64,000 nucleotides of DNA from Flammeovirga sp. EKP202 (GTDB lineage: Bacteria; Bacteroidota; Bacteroidia; Cytophagales; Flammeovirgaceae). The stretch lies in the NCBI RefSeq assembly GCF_014534745.1, contig NZ_JACVVP010000035.1:1-64000 (forward strand), in the 5' to 3' direction. This document shows, in pieces, positions 8,699-16,486 of this stretch. The position numbers and the translations under genes are program-made. Each line of letters begins with the position of its first letter. Position 1 is the stretch's first letter. Under the pieces are notes generated by a model, which saw only the letters and a list, made by a program, of their open reading frames with translations, was not told where the DNA came from and ran no database searches.

Positions 8699-9079
8699 TT
8701 AATTTTCTTCTTCGCCTTCAATATCTTTTTCGATTTCATGTAAAAATACAGAATCAATAGCCTCTTGTACTGTTGGTAAAAGGTTTAAAACTGTCTCTAA
8801 CTTAGAAATCTTGATTAATTTCATTACGTGCTCATTCAAGCCAGCAAGAACTAGTCTACCGTTTACTTCACCTGCAAGGCGGTTAGCAACCAAAATAGAG
8901 CTTAATCCTGATGAATCAACATATTTCACGCTTGATAAATCAATGATAAGGTTCTCAGTACCTGATTGGAACATTGTAACAATTTCCGCTTTTAATTGAG
9001 GTGCTTTTAGAGAATCTAACTTTTCTTCTTCAGGGATTAATACCGTATATTTCTCGCTCTTATTTACAGAAAATCTCAT
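8699..9079 (-). CDS. STAS-domain anti-sigma factor antagonist
   Basis: The 126-residue protein is a single STAS domain of the SpoIIAA/RsbV kind. NLIIDLSSVKYVDSSGLSS contains the conserved serine (56 or 57) that a partner kinase phosphorylates to switch binding. The C-terminus adds an acidic tail (EKDIEGEEEN). Known relatives act in partner-switching control of a sigma factor or signalling enzyme. No RsbW-like kinase or phosphatase gene lies beside it, so the partner is unknown. It follows purC with a 67-bp gap and may be co-transcribed with it. A strong terminator closes the unit. Confidence 0.9.
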   Translation of the reverse strand: MRFSVNKSEKYTVLIPEEEKLDSLKAPQLKAEIVTMFQSGTENLIIDLSSVKYVDSSGLSSILVANRLAGEVNGRLVLAGLNEHVMKLIKISKLETVLNLLPTVQEAIDSVFLHEIEKDIEGEEEN

Positions 9080-9146
9080 AATTTCTTTATATAATATCTA
9101 TTTTAATAAAAAGCAATATACACACATTTATTTAGAGATCGTAAAA

Positions 9147-10082
9147 TTATCCTAATTGTGTGCTTATTGAATTAAAAATTTCTTCATCACGATTCTCATA
9201 GGAAGTTTTTTCAAACTTTTCTCCTGTGATTTTCTCGTACAATTCAATATATCTATCAGAAACAGAATTTACAAACTCGTCGCTCATATTCGGCTGAACT
9301 TGTCCATCTTTTCCTTGGAAATTATTTTCGATCAACCACTGTCTCACGAATTCCTTCGATAATTGTTTTTGAGGTTCGTTTGCATCTTGACGCTCAGCAT
9401 AACCTTCTTTGTAAAAATACCTTGATGAATCTGGAGTATGTACTTCGTCAATCAAGTAAATCTCACCATCATATTTTCCAAACTCATACTTTGTATCTAC
9501 CAAAATTAGGCCTTGCTCGTCGGCAAACTCAGTTCCTTTTTGGAATAAAGCATAAGTATATTCTTCTAACCTTGTGTAATCTTCTTCTGAAACAATTCCT
9601 TGTGCTAAGATTTCCTCACGAGAAATGTCCTCATCATGACCTTCTTTTGCTTTAGTAGAAGGAGTGATAATAGGAGTAGGAAGTTTGTCATTTTCCTTTA
9701 ACCCTTCAGGAAGAGCTACACCACAAAGCATTCTTTTTCCTGCTTTGTACTCTCTCCAAGCGTGACCTGCTAAATAGCCTCTAATAACCATCTCCACTTC
9801 AAAAGCATCACACTTTTTACCGATGTGAACATTAGGACTTGGTGCTGATTCTAGCCAGTTTGGAACAACATCTGAAGTTAACTTCAGAAACTTTTCTGCG
9901 ATTTGATTTAAAACTTGCCCTTTGTAAGGAATCGCTCGATCAAGTACAACATCAAATGCTGAAATTCGGTCGGTGGCAACGATAGCAATCTTATTTTCAA
10001 AGAAATACACATCTCTGACTTTGCCGTGGTAAACACCTGTGGCATTTTCGAAAGAAAAATTGGTGCTTTTAATTGCGTTCAT
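9147..10082 (-). CDS. purC: SAICAR synthetase PurC (long form)
   Basis: PurC joins aspartate to CAIR in purine synthesis, using ATP. Diagnostic stretches are [22 protein letters not shown] with [16 protein letters not shown], then [36 protein letters not shown], and [31 protein letters not shown] (split across the substrate pocket). At 311 residues it is the longer type common in Bacteroidota and yeast. A good two-box promoter candidate lies 50-80 bp upstream. Other pur genes are absent from the window. Confidence 0.97.
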   Translation of the reverse strand: MNAIKSTNFSFENATGVYHGKVRDVYFFENKIAIVATDRISAFDVVLDRAIPYKGQVLNQIAEKFLKLTSDVVPNWLESAPSPNVHIGKKCDAFEVEMVIRGYLAGHAWREYKAGKRMLCGVALPEGLKENDKLPTPIITPSTKAKEGHDEDISREEILAQGIVSEEDYTRLEEYTYALFQKGTEFADEQGLILVDTKYEFGKYDGEIYLIDEVHTPDSSRYFYKEGYAERQDANEPQKQLSKEFVRQWLIENNFQGKDGQVQPNMSDEFVNSVSDRYIELYEKITGEKFEKTSYENRDEEIFNSISTQLG

Positions 10083-10433
10083 AACTCTTTAAATGATGTA
10101 CTTAATATTTGTATAATGTATAAATTTGCTGCAAACATACATAGTATAAATGTTTTATTGCAATTTTCTTTTCATCATTTTTTCACAAGATTTTCGTTTT
10201 GTCGTAAAACTATTGTGAAAATCAGTGGAATTACAAAATATAATATTTGAGTATTGTGACAATTTATAGAATTAATAGTGCTTATCCTTGAAATTCATAT
10301 AAATATGTTCGTAATTTGGGAATAGGAAGTACTTAAACTTCACTATACCAAACAAAATACAAACTCACATCACAGGTTCCGCTACTGATCTTCAGCTTTC
10401 TGTACCTGTAGTACTATTATTATAAATATTCTC
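10083..10433. other. Intergenic region between divergent purC and a hypothetical gene
   Basis: About 350 bp, AT-rich, holding the purC promoter candidate and, on the plus strand, a TAAATTTG at 10121-10128. No convincing small gene, RNA or terminator is seen. Confidence 0.5.
10132..10163 (-). promoter_or_regulatory. Bacteroidota-type promoter of purC
   Basis: On the minus strand TATGTTTG (consensus TAnnTTTG) is preceded 21 bp upstream by TTG, both within the accepted spacing of the Bacteroidota sigma factor. Predicted transcription starts about 40 nt before the purC ATG. Confidence 0.55.
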
Positions 10434-10772
10434 ATGTTAGACTTAAACGAAAATATCCTTGATAAATTAGCTGGATTATATTCAGGTAAGCTATTCAAAG
10501 TTGTGGACGATTTTAAATACGAAATCGATGCACAAACATCAATAACAGTGGACAATAGCAACAACCTTCGCTTAGAAATTATTATGGACGGTTGTGAAAG
10601 TGGAGAAACGATGCCTTTAGCTATGAAAGAGGTAGGTTCAGATATGTTTGAAGTTTGCTGTAATGATCAAGAAGAATGTTTGGAAGGCAAAGTAGATCTA
10701 TTGAATAGAATGCTGAGCTTTAAAGTAGAAAGTCCTAGAAGTGGCGAAACAGAATTTGTAGGTTGCATCTAA
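10434..10772 (+). CDS. Small acidic Cys-containing hypothetical protein
   Basis: I do not recognise this 112-residue protein. It is soluble and acidic, with predicted beta strands and five cysteines (DGCES, EVCCNDQEECLEG, VGCI). The CCxxxxxC spacing might bind a metal or form disulphides, but there is no signal peptide. The reading frame is free of stops, starts with ATG and converges closely on recN (26 bp apart). It has 350 bp of upstream non-coding DNA, consistent with an independently transcribed gene. Confidence 0.6.
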   Translation: MLDLNENILDKLAGLYSGKLFKVVDDFKYEIDAQTSITVDNSNNLRLEIIMDGCESGETMPLAMKEVGSDMFEVCCNDQEECLEGKVDLLNRMLSFKVESPRSGETEFVGCI

Positions 10773-10798
10773 TTTCTAGAACTTTCTCTGTTTATTTT

Positions 10799-12454
10799 TT
10801 ATCTAGAGTAGATTAAATCTCTTGCGCTTATCATTGCTCCTTCTGAAGGTTGTGAGCCACCAATCATTTGTGCTATTTCCAAGACTCTTTCCTTTTCTGT
10901 AAGTGTCCTGATCTTACTGACTGTAGATTCACCAGAGTGATCTTTGTAAACATAATAATGTTGTTGCCCTAATGCTGCAATTTGTGGTAAGTGACTGATT
11001 GTAAATACTTGATGATTGTCGCTCATTTCTTCCATTATTTTACCCACTTTGATCGCAATCTCTCCTGAGATACCTGTGTCAATTTCGTCAAAGAAAATAG
11101 TAGGTAATGATGTTTTGCTCGCTAATATGTATTTAATGGCAAGCATTAATCGAGAAAATTCACCACCTGAAGCAGCATCTCTCAATGGAAGTGGAGTTCT
11201 TCCTTTGTTGGCTGTAAATAAGATTTCAACTTCATCTATACCTGATGCTGAAACTTCAGTTGTTTTTTGATCAATAAGAATTCGACCATTTGGCATTCCA
11301 AGATCATTCAATGCACTATTGAGCTCTTCAGTTAATGGCACAATCACTTTTTTACGAGCTTCAGAAAGTGTTTCAGAAATTTCCATTAAAGTTTCATAAG
11401 CCACTTTCTTTTCAGTCTCAGCTTCAAGAAGTGCTTCATCAAAGCTTTCAACTTTATCTACTTTAACACGAATGTCTTCTCGTTTTTCAATCAATTCTTT
11501 TAGATCATTGACTCTATGTTTTTGCTGTAAACCATATACTTGATCTAGAATCTCTTTGATTTGGAAAATGCGTTCTTGATCGAAAAGTAAATCTGTTTCT
11601 TCTCCTTCAATCTCACTGATAATATCTCTAAGTTCGATATGACAACTGTCTAAACGATCTCTTAAGTTAGAGAGTTTATCAGAGAAAGAAGACAGGTTAG
11701 ACATTTCTGTAATGGAAGTATAAATACTTGCATCAGCAGAAAAATCAGATCTACTTAATGACTCTAACACTGTGTTTAAGGCAATTTTTATATTCTCAGC
11801 GTTCTCTAAACGCTCTAGTTCTTTTTCGAGTTCTTCTTGATCAATGTCATCTAAGTTTGCTTCATCCAATTCATTCAATTGGAATTGATTAAATTCAAAC
11901 TCTTCTTTTACTTGCTGATATTCTTCCAATAGATGTTGGTAAGCTTGAGCTGTTTTGCGGTATTCTTTGTAAGCCACAAAAACGTGTTCAACTTTTCCAT
12001 CTAATTTACCGTAGGAATCCACCAAGTTAAGTTGGTAGATATTAGATCCTAACTGTAATGTGTCATGTTGAGAGTGAATATCCATTAAACACTCACTGAT
12101 CTTACGCATTACTTCTAAACGTACAGGAGTGTCGTTGATAAAAGCTCTTGACTTCCCACTTGGGGTAATCTCTCGTCTTAATAAAGAAACCTCTTCGTAA
12201 TCTAATTCAAGATCTTCAAATACATCGTGTAATTTATAAGAAGAAACATCAAAAGTACCTTCAATAACACATTTTGTAGTTTGATCAAATAATGATTTTG
12301 TATCGGCTCTTCCTCCCTTTAACAATCCAAGTGCTCCAAGCATGATTGATTTACCTGCACCAGTTTCACCGGTGATAATATTCAGACCTTTGTCAGGAGT
12401 TATTTCTGTATGTTCAATTAAGGCGTAATTTTTAATCAGTAGATTCTTTAACAT
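10799..12454 (-). CDS. recN: DNA repair protein RecN
   Basis: RecN is an SMC-like ATPase that acts in double-strand break repair. The 551-residue protein has the Walker A motif TGETGAGKSIMLGALGLL near the N-terminus, the SRAFINDTPV and DIHSQHDTLQLGS motifs, a central coiled coil (about 150-370), the signature AASGGEFSRLMLAIK, the Walker B region TIFFDEIDTGISGEIA, and the QVFTISHLPQIAALGQ switch. Length and order fit the family exactly. It stands alone, divergent from the YjjX-like gene. Confidence 0.97.
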   Translation of the reverse strand: MLKNLLIKNYALIEHTEITPDKGLNIITGETGAGKSIMLGALGLLKGGRADTKSLFDQTTKCVIEGTFDVSSYKLHDVFEDLELDYEEVSLLRREITPSGKSRAFINDTPVRLEVMRKISECLMDIHSQHDTLQLGSNIYQLNLVDSYGKLDGKVEHVFVAYKEYRKTAQAYQHLLEEYQQVKEEFEFNQFQLNELDEANLDDIDQEELEKELERLENAENIKIALNTVLESLSRSDFSADASIYTSITEMSNLSSFSDKLSNLRDRLDSCHIELRDIISEIEGEETDLLFDQERIFQIKEILDQVYGLQQKHRVNDLKELIEKREDIRVKVDKVESFDEALLEAETEKKVAYETLMEISETLSEARKKVIVPLTEELNSALNDLGMPNGRILIDQKTTEVSASGIDEVEILFTANKGRTPLPLRDAASGGEFSRLMLAIKYILASKTSLPTIFFDEIDTGISGEIAIKVGKIMEEMSDNHQVFTISHLPQIAALGQQHYYVYKDHSGESTVSKIRTLTEKERVLEIAQMIGGSQPSEGAMISARDLIYSR

Positions 12455-12568
12455 GACATTGTTATTTGATGGTCATCTATACCTTTACTACGTTTGTAAT
12501 GCAATAGTAAACAAAAATGATTAGTATATCTAAATTACTTTGCCAAATTTACAAGAAATGTTTAAAAA

Positions 12569-13114
12569 ATGAATAAAAAAATAGTAGTAGCTTCTAAAAA
12601 TCCTGTTAAAATTAATGCTGCGTTATCAGGAATGCAGAAAATTTTACCAAATGTTCAATTTGATGTCATAGGGTGTGATGTGCCGTCTGGGGTGTCTGAT
12701 CAGCCGATGACAAGTCAAGAGACATGGGAAGGGGCTTTGAATCGAGCTAATAATGCTAAAAAAATGGAACCGAATGCGGATTATTGGGTAGGCATGGAAG
12801 GTGGTATCGATAAAGATGAAGCCGGTAAGATGATCGCTTTTGCATGGATGTGTGTATTGGATAAAGATGGGAATATGGGGAAAGGACAGACAGGTATGTT
12901 TTATCTCCCGCCTAAAGTACAGAAGTTAGTAGAAGAAGGAGTGGAACTAGGCCATGCCAATGATCAGGTATTTAATGAGGTAGGTTCTAAACAAAAAGGA
13001 GGAGCAGTAGGGTCCCTTACTTTTGGAGCTTTAGGCAGAACAGAATATTATGTACAAGCAATGGTGTTGGCAATGATTCCTTTGGTCAACCCGAAATTGT
13101 ATTTGGTCGACTAA
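12569..13114 (+). CDS. yjjX: Inosine/xanthosine triphosphatase, YjjX/DUF84 family
   Basis: The enzyme hydrolyses deaminated nucleotides (ITP/XTP) to keep them out of nucleic acids. The 181-residue product has the family's KIVVASKNPVKINAALSGM start, the GVSDQPMTSQETWEGALNRA segment, DYWVGMEGGID with catalytic acids, and the late GGAVGSLTFGALGRTEYY region. It is divergent from recN and followed by a strong terminator. DUF84 proteins with the same fold are sometimes named only as non-canonical NTPases, so substrate preference is less sure than the family. Confidence 0.9.
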   Translation: MNKKIVVASKNPVKINAALSGMQKILPNVQFDVIGCDVPSGVSDQPMTSQETWEGALNRANNAKKMEPNADYWVGMEGGIDKDEAGKMIAFAWMCVLDKDGNMGKGQTGMFYLPPKVQKLVEEGVELGHANDQVFNEVGSKQKGGAVGSLTFGALGRTEYYVQAMVLAMIPLVNPKLYLVD

Positions 13115-13180
13115 GTTATAGAAGAGTCAGTTCTACTGAACGGCATTCTGTAGTGATAGAAAAAATGCACTATAAAACGA

Positions 13181-13220
13181 AAGGGTTAATAACATAGAGG
13201 ACATGTTATTAACCCTTTTT
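13181..13220 (+). terminator. Rho-independent terminator after the YjjX-like gene
   Basis: A perfect 15-bp stem (aagggttaataacat and complement) with a 7-nt loop is followed by a T run. Confidence 0.85.
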
Positions 13221-13373
13221 CAATTGTTAAAGAGAGTGATAGGTCATTTAACCCATCAAAATATCGTCTAATTAACAAATAGATCCATTAAAAAACAAAT
13301 ATTAATTGTATTATTTACGTGACTAATAATATTATATTAATAATGTGTAATTCATTTTAGTTTAAATACGGAA

Positions 13374-13613
13374 TTAATTTTTTACCGCATTTTCAATTTT
13401 GAATTTTGCTTTTTTGCCTGCTTTCTCTAATCCAGATGGTTCAAATTGATTGTAGGCTAAGTAGCCAATGATACAAATTGCAGCAATGGCAATTAATTTG
13501 ATAGCTGTTTTAGCAATTCTCCATACAATTAAAGCAATAGCGATAACTACGATTAGTAGTGTATATTTTTGTTCTTCCGATAATACGGCGAAAAATTCTT
13601 GAACTTGATCCAT
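13374..13613 (-). CDS. Small two-helix membrane protein
   Basis: An unrecognised 79-residue protein. After an N-terminal amphipathic stretch there are two hydrophobic segments (about residues 17-33 and 36-52) separated by one basic turn, then a Lys-rich tail (KAGKKAKFKIENAVKN). It is probably an inner-membrane peptide of unknown role. It is divergent from the Rrf2 regulator, sharing a 200-bp region with repeats that could regulate both genes. Confidence 0.6.
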   Translation of the reverse strand: MDQVQEFFAVLSEEQKYTLLIVVIAIALIVWRIAKTAIKLIAIAAICIIGYLAYNQFEPSGLEKAGKKAKFKIENAVKN

Positions 13614-13720
13614 AAAAAATGAGCTTTTAAAAAATGTGACCTAATTGATCTCAATGATAGCTATTTTTTCTGATTCAATTCAACATAAATAAAAGAAATA
13701 TTGCACACCATACTTAAAAT

Positions 13721-13758
13721 CTTGTATTTATCTGTTAACTTAAATAGATATGTACAAG
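13721..13758. promoter_or_regulatory. Inverted repeat, candidate operator
   Basis: cttgtatttatct and agatatgtacaag form 13-bp inverted arms (11 matches) around 12 nt. It lies between the divergent membrane-peptide gene and the Rrf2 gene, a usual place for an autoregulator site. Confidence 0.45.
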
Positions 13759-13775
13759 AACTTATGTAAATTGCA

Positions 13776-13805
13776 ATAAACTATATATAACCGGTATAAA
13801 CTATA
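13776..13805. promoter_or_regulatory. Two direct repeats with 20-bp period upstream of the Rrf2 gene
   Basis: The 10-mer ATAAACTATA occurs twice, starting exactly 20 bp apart, with ACCGGT between the copies. The second copy ends 8 bp before the start codon, so a bound protein would block the gene. Confidence 0.45.
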
Positions 13806-13813
13806 GGATTAGT

Positions 13814-14263
13814 ATGTTATCCAAAAAGACAAAATATGCACTCAAAGCGTTACGCTTTTTGGCTTCAAAATATGGTGAGGGGCCTGTTTTGATCAGCGAA
13901 ATTGCTGAGACAGAACATATCTCTCAGAAATTCTTGGAAAGTATATTGTTGGAGTTAAGAAAGGGGAGAGTTCTGAGTAGTAAAAAAGGAAAAGGTGGAG
14001 GATATTATTTGATTAAAGATCCAAACGAGGTGACACTTTGTGATATTCACCGAATGATCGAAGGGCCTATTGCTCCTTTGCCTTGTGTAAGCTTAAATTA
14101 CTACGAACCTTGCGACGATTGCGATGACGAAGTGAGTTGTACATTGAAAAAAGTAATGTGCGACGTGAGAGATGCTCAATTAGATATTTTGAAACAGAAA
14201 TCATTGATAGACCTGATACCAGAAGGGGTTGAAGCTCCAAAGTCAGATTTGATTGATGAATAA
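13814..14263 (+). CDS. Rrf2-family transcriptional regulator
   Basis: A 149-residue winged-helix regulator. SKKTKYALKALRFLASKY and the helix-turn-helix segment ISEIAETEHISQKFLESIL are typical, followed by the wing GKGGGYYLIKDP. The C-terminal half carries a cysteine group (PLPCVSLNYYEPCDDCDDEVSC, shown here as the C-x10-C-x2-C-x6-C pattern), close to the Fe-S or redox-sensing region of IscR/NsrR-type members. It could sense iron-sulfur status, nitric oxide or sulfide. No isc or suf genes are nearby, so the signal is unknown. Its own upstream repeats suggest autoregulation. Confidence 0.9.
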   Translation: MLSKKTKYALKALRFLASKYGEGPVLISEIAETEHISQKFLESILLELRKGRVLSSKKGKGGGYYLIKDPNEVTLCDIHRMIEGPIAPLPCVSLNYYEPCDDCDDEVSCTLKKVMCDVRDAQLDILKQKSLIDLIPEGVEAPKSDLIDE

Positions 14264-14306
14264 TATCAGAAGCCATTAATGAAAGTTAGTGGCTTTTTCA
14301 TGTACA

Positions 14307-14344
14307 AAAAAAGCTACTCCATCATTTGATAGAGTAGCTTTTTT
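14307..14344. terminator. Bidirectional terminator between Rrf2 and M48 protease genes
   Basis: aaaaaagctactc pairs with gagtagctttttt around a 12-nt loop between convergent genes. Confidence 0.85.
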
Positions 14345-14363
14345 ATTGGTAAAAACGATGGGA

Positions 14364-15626
14364 TTATTCTTCCATTGCTTCCATTCTTTGTAATAATGGA
14401 GGGTGAGAATAATGCATCTTTACATAATTAGGATCAGGAGTTAAGTTACTCAATGAATCCACTGATAATTTCTTTAAGGCATCAATTAAAGCTTCGCTTG
14501 ATGAAGTGTCTTTTGCATAAGCATCGGCTTCAAACTCATTCTTTCTTGAGAATGCATTCACTACTAAACCAGTAATCATTGAGATAGGGCTGTAAAGCAT
14601 TGAGAATGCAACTAAGTTCAATGGTGATAAGATTTGACGTTTCGTATTGAAAATGGCTTGCATTTTACTTGCTCCCATTGCCTCCGCTAATTCACTTGAG
14701 TTAATAAATAAACTCAAAATGAATAATGTAATAAACATGTTTACAGCTGAAATTAAGAACATCTGTAACGTATGTTTTCTCTTATAATGACCTACCTCGT
14801 GTGCCAAAACAGCTACGATCTCGGCAGTTGATAATTTCTCAATTAATGTATCGTATAATACAATGTTTTTATTTCCTCCTAAACCGCTAAAAAATGCATT
14901 CGCTTTTGTCGATCTTTTAGAGCCGTCCATTACCATTATTCTACCTAATGGGAAGTCAACACCCTCAGCATATTTTTCAATGGCTGTTCTTAATTCTCCA
15001 TCTTCCAAAGGAGTAATTTTATTGAACATTGGTAAGATCAAGTTGGCATAAAACATTGTTGCGCCTAAAGCAAACAACATAAATACTACCCAAGCAATGA
15101 TCCAATATGTATCAGGGAAATTAGAATAGAAAGCAACAAAGCCCCATAATAATAAACCACCGATCAGACCACCTAATGCATACCCTTTTACTTTGTCAAG
15201 AATATACGTTTTGGGTGTCATTTTATTAAAACCATACTTTTCTTCAATCTTAAAAGTATTGTGCAATTCAAAAGGAATTCCAATAAGGTCTGAAATCAAT
15301 GAAATGATAGCAAAAAAGGCTAATACCTGCGTTACGTTAGAATCAAAAGTATCTCTTGTAAATTTGTCAATCCACGCATATCCACCTCCAACAAGAAGAA
15401 TTACTGTCAATAAATAACTGGCTGTACTGCTGTAAAAACCAAGTTTATCTTTTTCAACTTGATAGTCCTGCGATTTCTTATACTCATCACTGTCATATAA
15501 ACCAGAAAGTTTGGCTGGCAACGTGGCACTCATGGCTTTTATATTCAGAGAACTTAAAACTCTTTCGAGAATAAATTCAGCCGTTAGAATACCTACGATT
15601 ATATATAAAATTGTTTCTCCGTTCAT
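14364..15626 (-). CDS. M48-family membrane metalloprotease (Ste24-like)
   Basis: A 420-residue membrane zinc protease. The active-site motif AHEVGHYKRKH (about residues 275-285) lies after several N-terminal hydrophobic helices. A second zinc-ligand region, FSRKNEFEADAYAKD, follows two further helices. The MHYSHPPLLQRMEAME ending is typical of Ste24/CAAX-protease-1 relatives. Bacterial homologues act in membrane-protein quality control rather than prenyl-protein processing, which is assumed here. A minus-strand TAGATTTG at 15649-15656 may be its promoter -7 element. The gene is divergent from the LytTR regulator. Confidence 0.92.
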   Translation of the reverse strand: MNGETILYIIVGILTAEFILERVLSSLNIKAMSATLPAKLSGLYDSDEYKKSQDYQVEKDKLGFYSSTASYLLTVILLVGGGYAWIDKFTRDTFDSNVTQVLAFFAIISLISDLIGIPFELHNTFKIEEKYGFNKMTPKTYILDKVKGYALGGLIGGLLLWGFVAFYSNFPDTYWIIAWVVFMLFALGATMFYANLILPMFNKITPLEDGELRTAIEKYAEGVDFPLGRIMVMDGSKRSTKANAFFSGLGGNKNIVLYDTLIEKLSTAEIVAVLAHEVGHYKRKHTLQMFLISAVNMFITLFILSLFINSSELAEAMGASKMQAIFNTKRQILSPLNLVAFSMLYSPISMITGLVVNAFSRKNEFEADAYAKDTSSSEALIDALKKLSVDSLSNLTPDPNYVKMHYSHPPLLQRMEAMEE

Positions 15627-15742
15627 GATTGTGTTAAAAAAATTCTTACAAATCTAATAATTCATGGGAAAGGATAGTAGTATTTGCAACGAAAATATAG
15701 AACTTGTAACGCAACTAGGAGTATTAAATTAATTGACAAAAA

Positions 15743-16450
15743 ATGCAAAGGAGATATAATTGTTTAATTGTAGACGATGAACAACTCGCAAGGACCTTAT
15801 TATCAGCCTATATTGAAAAAATCCCCCATTTAGAAGTCATAGGTAGTTGTAAATCCCCTTTGGAAGCCATGAATTATTTAAGAGAAGGCAATGTAGATAT
15901 CCTTTTCCTTGATATCCAAATGCCTGAATTAAACGGTGTCGATTTTTTAAAAACGATTGCTCAACAACCTGCCGTGATCTTCACAACCGCTTATGCTGAA
16001 TATGCTGTCACTTCTTATGAATTAGATGCAGTGGATTATTTGCTTAAGCCGTTTGGATTTGATCGTTTTGTAAAGGCAGTCAATAAAGCCATTGAAAAAG
16101 TAGAGGCTAAAAATACTCCTTCGGATAAAAAGGAAGCGGAAGAGGTACTTTATATAAAAGGGGACCAGAAAATATATAAAGTAGAGCCTTCGAGCATATT
16201 GTATATTGAAGGGTTAAAGGAATATGTCTCTTATTTTATAGAAAACCAACAGCGAATTATTTCTCTTCATTCACTGACTAAACTTGAAAAAGAGTTAGCA
16301 CAATATAATTTTATGAGAGTGCATCGCTCGTACATTGTCAACCTAAATCATGTGACCGCTTTTGAGCGACATGCACTTTGGATTGATAAAGAGGAAATTC
16401 CAATTGGAAAAACGTATAGAGATACTGTTAAAGAAAAACTCAACTGGTAA
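15743..16450 (+). CDS. LytTR-family response regulator
   Basis: A 235-residue two-domain regulator. The receiver domain (1-120) has LIVDDEQLAR, the phosphoacceptor in ILFLDIQMPELNG, and the TTAYAEYAVTSYELDAVDYLLKPF segment. The C-terminal LytTR DNA-binding domain (about 140-235) has ILYIEGLKEYV, RVHRSYIVNLNHV and the IPIGKTYRD ending. Its partner is normally a membrane histidine kinase of the LytS/YehU kind, but none is adjacent, so it is an orphan here. The helicase-nuclease gene begins 36 bp downstream and may be co-transcribed. Confidence 0.93.
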   Translation: MQRRYNCLIVDDEQLARTLLSAYIEKIPHLEVIGSCKSPLEAMNYLREGNVDILFLDIQMPELNGVDFLKTIAQQPAVIFTTAYAEYAVTSYELDAVDYLLKPFGFDRFVKAVNKAIEKVEAKNTPSDKKEAEEVLYIKGDQKIYKVEPSSILYIEGLKEYVSYFIENQQRIISLHSLTKLEKELAQYNFMRVHRSYIVNLNHVTAFERHALWIDKEEIPIGKTYRDTVKEKLNW

Positions 16451-16486
16451 ACTAAGCCTTCTAATAACTTTCAAAACCTAGAATTA

